In this document: in pieces, positions 8,634 through 16,289 of the stretch | How the letters are laid out: each line of letters starts with the position of its first letter | Numbering within the stretch: position 1 is the first letter of the stretch | Assembly: GCF_002266425.1 (NCBI RefSeq) | Contig: NZ_NPMN01000001.1 | Coordinates: 248,001 to 312,000 of the forward strand | DNA: 64,000 nucleotides | From: Tissierella sp. P1 | Lineage (GTDB): Bacteria; Bacillota; Clostridia; Tissierellales; Tissierellaceae | Direction: 5' to 3' | Made by a program: the position numbers and the translations under genes | Notes under the pieces: generated by a model | Seen by the model: the letters and a program-made list of their open reading frames with translations, nothing else | Told to the model about the DNA's origin: nothing | The model's database searches: none

Positions 8634-8762
8634 ATATGAATTTGAGTTATTGCAGACCAAAACATATTATAAATAAATAGTATTAGGTTTATTAAATAAA
8701 TTACTGCACATTTTTTATATAAGATGAAGTAGTTATTAATATCTATAATTAAGGAGACATTT

Positions 8763-9319
8763 ATGAATATTTTAATTAATAGGATTTTAGAATATACACA
8801 ATATAAATTTATGGTACTATTATTTTTTATCGCATAGGCACTTGCCGATGTTATCACCATTATATCCGGGCTTAAAGGAATGGAATTAACAAAGGAAGAA
8901 TTGGTCCAAGAAGAAAAATACATAAATCTTACATTAAAAAAACAATCAAAAGATTTTTAGAAGCAGGAATAATTGGCCCTTATTTAGAAACTTTAATCTT
9001 CCAGTTGGGCATATTTCGATTAGTAGGATGGATTAGTAAGGCTGGAAGTAATACAATGACTATATTATGCTGTATTTCTGCTGTTGTATTTGCTTCAGCT
9101 CATATATTGGTAAATAGATAATGGTATACAATATTAATTCATTTGCCATTAGGTATAGCGTTAGCCCTAGTTTTTATGATTAATGATATTAATGAGATAA
9201 AATAAGTCCTACATACATTCCTATCTCATGGAGTGTGGAATACAGTAACAATTGTCTTAAATTCCATTGTTGGGAAGTTATATTATTCTATAAAGAAAAA
9301 AACTAATACTCTTCTCTGA
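8763..9319 (+). pseudogene. Degenerate CPBP (CAAX-type) intramembrane protease
   Basis: A good ribosome binding site (AAGGAG, 8751-8756) precedes ATG 8763, but the frame meets a TAG after 24 codons, shifts frame near 8960, and carries further stops near 9118 and 9202. Across the frames the CPBP helix motifs are still readable: 'GPYLETLIFQLGIFR' (normally EExxxR), 'VVFASAHILVNR' (FxxxH) and 'FLSHGVWNTVTI' (HxxxN). At least four lesions and the decayed first motif make this a true pseudogene, unlike the single-indel genes elsewhere. An intact paralogue is at 32142-32822. Confidence 0.75.
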
Positions 9320-9412
9320 TTTAACTTTTCCCTCTCTTTTATATTTATATAGCATAATTGATGTGTATATGTAAAATTATGTTCAGCAGGACTTAATTAA
9401 GGAGGTGGTGAT

Positions 9413-9703
9413 ATGAATATCAAAGGTATAATTATTTTGGTTGTAAGTGCAGTTGTTTTTGATCTATTATTTATGCAATTAAACAAATTTAATCCTAAAA
9501 TATTCTCTTTCTTTCATAAGGTTCTTGAAAATTGGAAGGAGAAGTGGATAATTAAATGGATATCTATTTTTATATTACTATTAATTAACGCAATAATAAA
9601 GGTTTACCTTGGATTTAGTGATTTATTAGGTTATATTATTGCGGGTTTTATAATAAGTTTATGCGACTTTGGATTTAAAAAACCACAAGAAGTAAGTAAA
9701 TAG
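9413..9703 (+). CDS. Small hypothetical membrane protein
   Basis: 96 residues with an N-terminal hydrophobic helix (about 4-22) and two closely spaced helices (about 45-65 and 68-86), separated by a basic region ('NWKEKWIIKW'). The ribosome binding site AAGGAGGTGGTG is among the strongest in the window, so expression is likely. No family was recognised. It lies between a dead protease gene and the second copy of the hairpin repeat. Confidence 0.6.
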   Translation: MNIKGIIILVVSAVVFDLLFMQLNKFNPKIFSFFHKVLENWKEKWIIKWISIFILLLINAIIKVYLGFSDLLGYIIAGFIISLCDFGFKKPQEVSK

Positions 9704-9787
9704 TTCTAAATAGGTTTTGCTGTACATCATTTTAAAAATGTACATTGGTTAAGTTATACATCTAAGGTATTCTTCACTTTGTCCCCT

Positions 9788-9852
9788 AAAATAAAGTTCT
9801 TCAAAAGCAGGAGAAATCTTAGATTAAATTCCAAGAAATCTTCTGATTTTTT
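9788..9852 (+). repeat. Dispersed hairpin repeat, copy 2
   Basis: AAAGTTCTTCAAAAGCAGGA is identical to copy 1 over 20 nt, followed by a diverged loop and a decayed right arm (AAATCTTCTGATTTTTT). The hairpin is weaker than in copies 1 and 3, but the left block is perfectly kept. It lies in a ~300-nt gap (9704-10005) that holds nothing else recognisable. Confidence 0.7.
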
Positions 9853-10005
9853 ATTATAAAATAAGTTTAGAAATGAGTATTTATAAGGAAATTATAAAAG
9901 AGAATATACAATATTAATATAGTTCTTGACATAAAAATTTTATTAAATTAAGCTTGTAGTATGAGTTAACGTTAGCTCTCAAATTGAAAATAGGAGAGTG
10001 AAATT

Positions 10006-11007
10006 GTGTATCATTCAAGATGGAAAGGCAGTCATTACGAAGCTGGTCTACGTTATGGTGATATGTTGCGTAAAAAAGGGGTTAATCCTATGGATAACAT
10101 ACCTACGAATGATGAGAGGAAAGAATTTGCGGCAAAATGTCTACCGATTTATGAGAAGTTTTATCCTGAAATAGTTGAAGAAATAAGGGGAATGGCAGAT
10201 GGATTACAAATTGATTATATGCATATAGCAGACTTTCTTTTTACTATGTATTGCTTTATATTTGATAATAAATGCTCTTGTTTTGCTTTTTCTTACAAGG
10301 GAAAAATCATCTTTGGTAAAAATAGTGATTTTATTGTGAGTATGGAAAAGTTGTGCGATAGTGCTTATTATAAACTTAATAATGCTTATTCATTTGTTGG
10401 CAATACCACTGCATGGACAGAAATGGAAGATGGTGTTAATGAACATGGATTAGCAGTGGGATTGACTTTTATTTATCCCATAAAAATAAAGCCTGGATTT
10501 AATGCAGGAATGCTTGTCAGATATATTTTAGAGAAATGTAAAACAACAGATGAAGCTATTTTAGCATTAAAAAAAATTCCCATTGCTTCACCGCAGACAA
10601 TTACACTGGCAGACAAGTCTGGTAAGATTGCAGTTGTGGAATGCAATTGTGATAAAGTTGTTATCCTAGCCCCTAGGGAAGGAAAAAATTATATCTTTAC
10701 AACCAATCATTTTGTATCTTGTGAAATGCAGGAATATCAATTTGACGGTGTTGATGATATACATTCTCATGAACGATATGAAACATTAGTAAATGCATTT
10801 ACTAATAATCAAGATTATTCACTAGATTTTGCAAAAGCTCTTTTATCTGGAGAGATGGGATTTATGTGTCAATATGACCGTAAGAAAGGACTTGATACTG
10901 TTTGGTCATCAATCTATGATTTAACAGATGATATAATTTTGAGGGTTGAAGGAAATCCTTCAAGAAGATCATTTAAGCAGGATAAAAGACTTAGCTTCAT
11001 AAAATAA
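10006..11007 (+). CDS. C45-type Ntn-hydrolase (acyltransferase-like peptidase)
   Basis: 333 residues of the isopenicillin-N acyltransferase / C45 peptidase family. The N-terminus 'WKGSHYEAGLRYGDMLR' and helix 'EEIRGMADGLQIDYMHI' are family hallmarks. The segment 'NKCSCFAFSYKGKIIFGKNSDF' (88-109) carries the candidate autoprocessing nucleophile Cys90 (or Cys92), and 'MEDGVNEHGLAVGLTF' and 'IFTTNHFVS' follow in the expected order. Such enzymes cleave or transfer amide-linked acyl groups; the substrate is unknown. It has no signal peptide, so it is cytosolic. The start is GTG 10006 behind TAGGAGAG. It is followed by a terminator at 11119-11161 and looks monocistronic. Confidence 0.85.
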   Translation: MYHSRWKGSHYEAGLRYGDMLRKKGVNPMDNIPTNDERKEFAAKCLPIYEKFYPEIVEEIRGMADGLQIDYMHIADFLFTMYCFIFDNKCSCFAFSYKGKIIFGKNSDFIVSMEKLCDSAYYKLNNAYSFVGNTTAWTEMEDGVNEHGLAVGLTFIYPIKIKPGFNAGMLVRYILEKCKTTDEAILALKKIPIASPQTITLADKSGKIAVVECNCDKVVILAPREGKNYIFTTNHFVSCEMQEYQFDGVDDIHSHERYETLVNAFTNNQDYSLDFAKALLSGEMGFMCQYDRKKGLDTVWSSIYDLTDDIILRVEGNPSRRSFKQDKRLSFIK

Positions 11008-11118
11008 TCATTATCCGAATAAGGTAACAAGTCAATAGTAATAATTCCAATGGTTTTAAAGAAGGAAATAACTATATAAGAGATATTATTCTAATTCAAG
11101 ATAAAATTTATATATTCT

Positions 11119-11161
11119 TTATTGAGCCACTTGATTTTGTAGGTGGCTTAATAAATTTTTG
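11119..11161 (+). terminator. Rho-independent terminator downstream of the C45 gene
   Basis: Arms TTATTGAGCCAC (11119-11130) and GTGGCTTAATAA (11143-11154) form an almost perfect stem with a 12-nt loop, followed by ATTTTT. Confidence 0.75.
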
Positions 11162-11219
11162 TGGAATGTTGTAACGAAATACGAAAATGATAGTCTTATA
11201 TATGAAGGATGGTGAGAAT

Positions 11220-11697
11220 GTGACAGAATTTGAAGAAATATACTCCGAATATTTCAAGGATGTATACAGATATGTATTATGTCTTTCTAAAAATGAGAGC
11301 ATAGCAGAGGATATAACACAAGAAACATTTTTTTAAGGCATTAAAAAATATTGATGGTTTCAAAGGGAATTGTAAGATGAGTGTTTGGCTCTGCCAAATT
11401 GCCAAAAACTCATATTTTTCATATTTAAAGAAAAAACAAAACAATTTTGAAAGCGTTGAAGATATAGCCGATGTTTCTGATTCTGGTTTTGAACAAATAT
11501 TAGTTGACGATGAAAGTGTATTTGAAATTCATAAAATACTCCATAATTTAGAAGAACCATATAAAGAAGTATTTACATTGCGTTTTTTTGGAGATTTATC
11601 ATTTTCAAAGATAGCTGAATTATTTGGGAAAACAGAAAGCTGGGCAAGAGTCACCTATCATCGTGCAAGAATAAAATTAAAGGAGAAGTTAATATGA
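11220..11697 (+). pseudogene. ECF-type RNA polymerase sigma factor, frameshifted at a T7 run
   Basis: GTG 11220 behind AAGGATGGTGA opens a sigma-70 region 2 domain ('FEEIYSEYFKDVYRYVLCL', 'AEDITQETFF'). A run of seven T (11328-11334) puts a TAA in frame; with six T the frame continues 'FKALKNIDGFKGNCKMSVWL' into region 4 ('EPYKEVFTLRFFGDLSFSKIAELFGKTESWARVTYHRAR') to 11697, a 158-residue ECF sigma factor. The lesion is a single inserted T in a homopolymer, and both halves are otherwise intact, so sequencing error is a strong alternative to true inactivation. It overlaps the downstream anti-sigma gene by 4 nt, the usual pairing. Confidence 0.82.
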
Positions 11698-12131
11698 GAT
11701 TATCATGTGAAGTTATTAGGGATTTGTTACCATTGTATTATGATAAAGTCTGTAGTAAAGAAAGTTCTTTGCTGATAGAAGAACATTTAGCCGAATGTAT
11801 ACAATGCGTAGAAGAATTGCAAAAACTTAAAATGAATTTAGAAAACCCAACTATTTCAGATGAGAAGATAAAAGTAGTGAAAAATATTTCAGCAAAATGG
11901 AAAAGGGACAAGAGGGTTTCATTTCTAAAAGGTTCCATGTTGGTTTCAGCTTTAGTAGCTATAATTTGCTTTATTACTTATAATGTTATAGGTGCAAAAG
12001 TTTTGCCGGATGGGACATTGGTTGAGCCATTCGCATTAATACCAATAGGATATTTGTTTGTTTTTGTGTTTATCATTTCACTAATATGTAATTTTGTATT
12101 TTTAAAGAAGTATAAAATTAACACTAAATAA
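11694..12131 (+). CDS. Zinc-finger anti-sigma factor, membrane-bound
   Basis: 145 residues. The N-terminal half has the zf-HC2 signature of anti-sigma factors: 'SCEVIRDLLPLYYDKVCSKESS' and the HxxxCxxC motif in 'EEHLAECIQCVEEL' (about 29-42). Two transmembrane helices follow (about 83-102 and 115-136) with a short external loop. It should hold the cognate ECF sigma factor inactive at the membrane until an envelope signal arrives. The ATG overlaps the sigma stop codon (ATGA), so translation is coupled. Confidence 0.85.
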   Translation: MRLSCEVIRDLLPLYYDKVCSKESSLLIEEHLAECIQCVEELQKLKMNLENPTISDEKIKVVKNISAKWKRDKRVSFLKGSMLVSALVAIICFITYNVIGAKVLPDGTLVEPFALIPIGYLFVFVFIISLICNFVFLKKYKINTK

Positions 12132-12221
12132 AATAAGTATAATGGGAATTTAAATTAATTTACAATATTTATAAAATGTATATTAATTAAATTGTGTATT
12201 TAAGATATTATTTTGTTCCAA

Positions 12222-12286
12222 TAAAATAAAGATCTTTAAAAGCAGGAGGAAAAAATGTAATAAGTCCGTGAAATCTCCTGTTTTTT
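12222..12286 (+). repeat. Dispersed hairpin repeat, copy 3
   Basis: AAAGATCTTTAAAAGCAGGA differs from copies 1 and 2 at two positions; the right arm AATCTCCTGTTTTTT restores a stem with GCAGGAGG. It lies 90 nt downstream of the anti-sigma gene in a 304-nt gap that otherwise shows no feature, and may act as a terminator for that operon. Confidence 0.7.
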
Positions 12287-12435
12287 CATATTTATCTTCA
12301 TGTATAATAAAAATCTTAACCATAAGATTTGACTTGCTGAATTTTTTCTAATATAATTATGTCAAATTATATAAATTAAGGAAATCTATCTTTTGATACT
12401 TAGATGGATTTTTTATTTTGAAGGGACTTGAAACA

Positions 12436-13809
12436 TTGAAGAAAGATATGAAAGAAAACTATATTTTTTCCAAAAAAACGCTTATTTATCTCATTATGCC
12501 CCTTATAGTTGAGCAGTTGTTGGCAGTTGCTGTCGGTATGGCAGACACCATAATGGTTGCCAGCGTTGGGGAAAGTGGAGTATCGGCTGTATCTTTAGTG
12601 GATTCAGTAAATATTCTGCTTATAAATATATTTGCAGCACTGGCAACGGGTGGAGCCGTAGTTGCAGGGCAATATATAGGAAGAAATCAGAATGAAAAAG
12701 CTTCAAGGGCAGGAGAACAGCTCATAGTATTTGTAACACTTATTTCACTGGTCATAATGGCAGTGATGTATGCTGGTAGAAGCTTTATATTAAATGTGGT
12801 ATTTGGATCGATTGAGCCAATCGTTGCAGAATATGCCAATACCTATATGGTGATTGTATTTGCAAGTATTCCATTTATAGCAGTATATAACAGTGGGGCA
12901 GCCTTATTCAGGGCAATGGGAAATTCTAGAATAACTATGAAGACCTCCCTAATAATGAATACCATAAATGTAGTGGGAAATGCAATATTAATATACGGAT
13001 TTCGTATGGGAGTTGAGGGTGTTGCTATTCCCACACTTCTATCTAGAGCAGTGGCTGCTGTAATTATAGTCTTATTGCTTAGGGATGAAAGTCTTGTTAT
13101 CCACATAAGTAAGCCCTTCAAATATAAATTTGATGGTAAAATGGTTAAGAATATCCTTCAGATAGGAATACCAAATGGGATAGAAAACAGTATGTTTCAG
13201 CTGGGTAAGATATTATTACTAAGTGTGGTATCAGGCTTTGGAACTGCTGCAATTACAGCAAATGCAGTTGCAAATACGGTTACTGCCTTCCAATTTCTTC
13301 CTGGTGCTGCAATAGGATTAGGTTTAGTTACTGTAGTCAGTCAGTGTGTCGGGGCAGGAGATTATGATCAGGCTAGATATTATACAAAGGTACTTCATAA
13401 ATATGCTTATATGGCTTTAGCTATGATAAACGGAATTATAATATTGTCATCTCCATTTATACTTAAGTTGTATAATCTGTCACCAGAAACTGCTGCGCTG
13501 GCACGAAAGATAATAATATTCTATGGAATAAATGCTTGCTTAGTGTGGCCATTGGGCTTTACTCTTCCAAATACACTAAGGGCTGCAAATGATGTACGAT
13601 ATGCCATGATAATAAGCATAGGCTCCATGTGGATTACAAGGATCGGACTTGGTATATTATTTGCCAGATATTTGGGTTTTGGAATGTTTGGTGTCTGGAT
13701 AGCTATGATTTGTGACTGGTATGTAAGAGCTGCATTTTTTATCCGTCGATATAGAGGACATAAATGGCAAGAAAAGACTGCTCTGGGTATGCAAAAAAAT
13801 ATGGAATAA
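12436..13809 (+). CDS. MATE family multidrug/organic cation efflux transporter
   Basis: About 457 residues with 12 hydrophobic helices in two similar halves, typical of MATE (NorM/DinF/MepA-type) Na+- or H+-coupled exporters. Recognisable blocks are 'PLIVEQLLAVAVGMADTIMVASVGESGVSAVSLV' early in helices 1-2, 'GGAVVAGQYIGRNQNEKASRAGEQ' between helices 2 and 3, and 'AALARKIIIFYGINACLVWPLGFTLPNTLRAAND' in the second half. TTG 12436 follows AAGGGA by 9 nt and is preferred; TTG 12418 or ATG 12448 are possible. It is monocistronic, with a terminator just downstream. The substrate cannot be predicted. Confidence 0.9.
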   Translation: MKKDMKENYIFSKKTLIYLIMPLIVEQLLAVAVGMADTIMVASVGESGVSAVSLVDSVNILLINIFAALATGGAVVAGQYIGRNQNEKASRAGEQLIVFVTLISLVIMAVMYAGRSFILNVVFGSIEPIVAEYANTYMVIVFASIPFIAVYNSGAALFRAMGNSRITMKTSLIMNTINVVGNAILIYGFRMGVEGVAIPTLLSRAVAAVIIVLLLRDESLVIHISKPFKYKFDGKMVKNILQIGIPNGIENSMFQLGKILLLSVVSGFGTAAITANAVANTVTAFQFLPGAAIGLGLVTVVSQCVGAGDYDQARYYTKVLHKYAYMALAMINGIIILSSPFILKLYNLSPETAALARKIIIFYGINACLVWPLGFTLPNTLRAANDVRYAMIISIGSMWITRIGLGILFARYLGFGMFGVWIAMICDWYVRAAFFIRRYRGHKWQEKTALGMQKNME

Positions 13810-13830
13810 AGTAATTAGATTGAATATAAG

Positions 13831-13867
13831 AGAGCAATTATGGAGGATATCTGTAATTGTTCTTTTG
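13831..13867 (+). terminator. Terminator of the MATE gene
   Basis: Arms AGAGCAATTA (13831-13840) and TAATTGTTCT (13854-13863) with one G-U pair, followed by TTTGTTT. Confidence 0.7.
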
Positions 13868-14012
13868 TTTATAGATTTATTTTTAAGCTTAGATTTTTCA
13901 GCACTCATTATAACTAGGATAGTTTTTATTTTGTTTGGCGATCACCAAGTACTGGATGGGCTGGATTAATAAGGAAGGAACAAATCATAGGTTTTTGTGG
14001 TAATATGTAAAC

Positions 14013-14051
14013 ATTACAAAATGGTTACAGTTTAATTTCTATCACTATACT
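14013..14051 (+). promoter_or_regulatory. Candidate promoter with WalR-like direct repeat upstream of the SLH-NlpC/P60 gene
   Basis: Read on the minus strand, 14029-14013 is TGTAAC-CATTT-TGTAAT, an exact fit to the WalR/YycF consensus TGTWAH-N5-TGTWAH known from Bacillus and Staphylococcus. It overlaps the -35 position of a possible -10 (TATACT, 14046-14051). WalR regulates peptidoglycan hydrolases, and the downstream gene is one. The match is seen; the regulation is inferred. Confidence 0.4.
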
Positions 14052-14071
14052 TTTTAGAAAGGCGGGAACCA

Positions 14072-15154
14072 ATGATAAAAATATTTAATAAGATTAGCCT
14101 AGCTTTAATGTTTATAATTGTTGTTATTACTATAAAGCCACAAAATACATATGCTAATTTAGCTTTATCAGAAAATAGAATGAATAATCCAAGTGCTTGG
14201 GCGAAAGAGGAAATTGATAAAGCCAAGGAAATTGACCTTATCCCTGAGAGGATTCAAGGAGATTATAGAAATAATATTACACGTGAAGAATTTAGTGAAC
14301 TTGCTGTATCATTATATGAGATTTTAGGTGGAAAAGAAATTATGCTGGAAAAAGAAAAACCATTTACTGATACACAAAACCCTAAGATCATAATGGCAAA
14401 CAAATTAGGAATAGTAGCGGGTAAAGAAAATGGCATATTTGCTCCTAATGAAAACATTACTCGAGAACAAGTGAGTGTAGTTATATATCGTACCTTACAA
14501 GTAGCGAAACCAAAATATAGTTATTCAGATTTATATGAGTATAAATTTCAGGACTACAATTTTATTTCTCCATGGGCAAGGGAAGCTGTAGGTTATTTAT
14601 ATGGTGTAGAAGTTATAAGCGGAGTTGGCGACGACGGATTTAATCCTAATGGATATACTTCTCGGGAAGAAGCAATAGTTCTTGTAAAAAGAATGTATGA
14701 TAAAGTTTTAGCATCTGAGAGAGCTTCAAGAAATGGTTTAACCGTATCCAGAAGTGCTGCCGTAAATAGGCAAGAAGATTCTTTAATGGCAAAATTGAAA
14801 AACCTTGTACCCAAGGAGTTGGGGAAGCCCTATAAATGGGGTGGAATAGGTCCTAATAGTTATGATTGTTCTGGTTTGGTCTATTCTTTATTTGCAAAAC
14901 TGGGAATAGAATTACCAAGAACATCACAATCTCAAGCCAGTGCTGGAGCCTATGTATCAAAACAGGATTTACAATACGGAGATATAGTGTTTTTTGCAAG
15001 GAATGGTAAGACTATAAACCATGTAGGTATATATGTAGGAAACGGTGAATTTGTACATGCTCCTCAGTCGGGAGATGTAGTAAAGATAACAACACTTATG
15101 TCGGGATACTATGCAAATAGTTACTATACGGCAAGGAGGGTTCTCCCTCAATAG
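14072..15154 (+). CDS. SLH-domain NlpC/P60 cell-wall endopeptidase
   Basis: A 360-residue exported peptidoglycan hydrolase. A signal peptide (about 1-28) is followed by three S-layer-homology modules (about 38-215, for example 'REEFSELAVSLYEIL', 'REQVSVVIYRTLQ', 'SREEAIVLVKRMYD'), which anchor proteins to pyruvylated cell-wall polymer. The C-terminal NlpC/P60 domain (240-360) has catalytic Cys266 in 'SYDCSGLVYSLF', His317 in 'INHVGIYVGNGEF' and a third polar site at His329. It should cut stem peptides (gamma-D-Glu-diamino acid bonds). The ribosome binding site is AAAGGCGGG. A WalR-like repeat lies upstream. No terminator was seen before 15200. Confidence 0.92.
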   Translation: MIKIFNKISLALMFIIVVITIKPQNTYANLALSENRMNNPSAWAKEEIDKAKEIDLIPERIQGDYRNNITREEFSELAVSLYEILGGKEIMLEKEKPFTDTQNPKIIMANKLGIVAGKENGIFAPNENITREQVSVVIYRTLQVAKPKYSYSDLYEYKFQDYNFISPWAREAVGYLYGVEVISGVGDDGFNPNGYTSREEAIVLVKRMYDKVLASERASRNGLTVSRSAAVNRQEDSLMAKLKNLVPKELGKPYKWGGIGPNSYDCSGLVYSLFAKLGIELPRTSQSQASAGAYVSKQDLQYGDIVFFARNGKTINHVGIYVGNGEFVHAPQSGDVVKITTLMSGYYANSYYTARRVLPQ

Positions 15155-15214
15155 ATTCTATATAAGCTAATATATATAAAAACTGTTGTTAAAAAATAAA
15201 AAAAGTCCAAAATT

Positions 15215-15256
15215 TTGACCTAGGTCAAGGTAATCTCATTTAATCTCTTCTATAAT
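15215..15256 (+). promoter_or_regulatory. Crp/Fnr-type operator and promoter of ric
   Basis: TTGACCTAGGTCAA (15215-15228) is a perfect 14-bp palindrome of the Crp/Fnr type (TTGAC-N4-GTCAA). A TATAAT -10 lies at 15251-15256, which places the predicted start near 15263 and the palindrome centre at about -41.5, the class II activator position. No good -35 hexamer is present, as expected of an activator-dependent promoter. HcpR- or Fnr-like nitrosative-stress control of ric is known in other bacteria. Confidence 0.6.
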
Positions 15257-15341
15257 TAAATTATAAGATAAAAGACATAATACTATTATAAGAATAAATT
15301 TAATAGTAATGTCTTAGCTTAGATAAATTGGAGGAATGGAA

Positions 15342-16061
15342 ATGAGTAAGTTCAGTAGTTCCCAAAGGATTGGTGAGATAGTAGCCAAGTTTCCAAAAGC
15401 TGCAGATATATTTATTGAAAATAAAATAGATTTTTGCTGTGGCGGAGATAGATCATTGATTGTAGCTATAGAAGAAAAAGGGCTTAGTGAAGCAAAGATA
15501 CTTGATGATTTAAATAAATTATATGAAGAGTTTGAAAGTAATTTAGATTCCAAAGACATAAACTGGCAAGAAGCACCTATTAGTGAATTGGTTGAGTATA
15601 TAATTAATAAACATCATGCATATCTCTGGGATGAGCTTCCGAGGATTAGCAAACTGACCACTACAATATTAAAAGTCCATGGACAAAGTCATCCAGAGCT
15701 ATCAAAGGTCCATAAATTATTTAATACACTTAAGATGGAGTTGGAAGAACATTTAAATAAGGAAGAAACGATGCAATATCCAGCAATTAGAGAATATGCA
15801 AGAACTAAGTCTTATGCTGATTTAGAAAGAGCTATAAATATAATCAACGAATTAGAAAAAGAACATACTGGAGCAGGCGATATTCTTAAGGAATTAAGGA
15901 TAGTAACTGATGATTATAAAATTCCTGATGATGTATGTCCTACTTTTGAGTTAACATATGAAAAACTACAAGAAATGGAATCAGACTTATTTAAGCATAT
16001 CCATTTAGAAAATAATATATTATTTCCAAGGTTAAGAGAATTGTTTGAAAACAAAGCTTAA
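15342..16061 (+). CDS. ric: Iron-sulfur cluster repair di-iron protein (ScdA/YtfE family)
   Basis: Repairs iron-sulfur clusters damaged by nitric oxide or oxidants, using a di-iron centre in a hemerythrin-like bundle. The 239-residue protein has an N-terminal ScdA domain with the CC motif in 'IDFCCGGDRSL' (about 29-39). The helical bundle follows, with ligand-type residues in 'NKHHAYLWDELPRI', 'ELEEHLNKEET', 'ELEKEHTGAGD' and 'LFKHIHLENNILFPRL'. ATG 15342 is preferred over ATG 15336 because GGAGG at 15330-15334 is only 1 nt from the latter. An Fnr-type palindrome sits upstream and a terminator follows. Confidence 0.93.
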   Translation: MSKFSSSQRIGEIVAKFPKAADIFIENKIDFCCGGDRSLIVAIEEKGLSEAKILDDLNKLYEEFESNLDSKDINWQEAPISELVEYIINKHHAYLWDELPRISKLTTTILKVHGQSHPELSKVHKLFNTLKMELEEHLNKEETMQYPAIREYARTKSYADLERAINIINELEKEHTGAGDILKELRIVTDDYKIPDDVCPTFELTYEKLQEMESDLFKHIHLENNILFPRLRELFENKA

Positions 16062-16092
16062 TTTTAGATAATTAGAAATTAAGTAAAAATAA

Positions 16093-16125
16093 AAATATCA
16101 GTGAACTCACTGATATTTTTTATTT
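16093..16125 (+). terminator. Terminator of ric
   Basis: AAATATCAGTGA/TCACTGATATTT stem with almost no loop, followed by TTTTATTTTT. Confidence 0.85.
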
Positions 16126-16289
16126 TTATTTAATTATTATAATGGAATATTTCTAGAGTTTTCTTTTGTTTTATAGAAGGACTGTCTATTATGATCTATT
16201 TTATAATATAATGTAGAAAGGGGTATCTATTATATAAATTAGAAATAATTAGAAATGTATTAAAAGATATATTAGGCAGGTGAAGATAT

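Noticed and set aside
8249-8923. 224-codon minus-strand open frame
   Set aside because: It is antisense to the small lipoprotein and the CPBP pseudogene, low-complexity (Ser/Ile-rich), without a ribosome binding site or recognisable motif.
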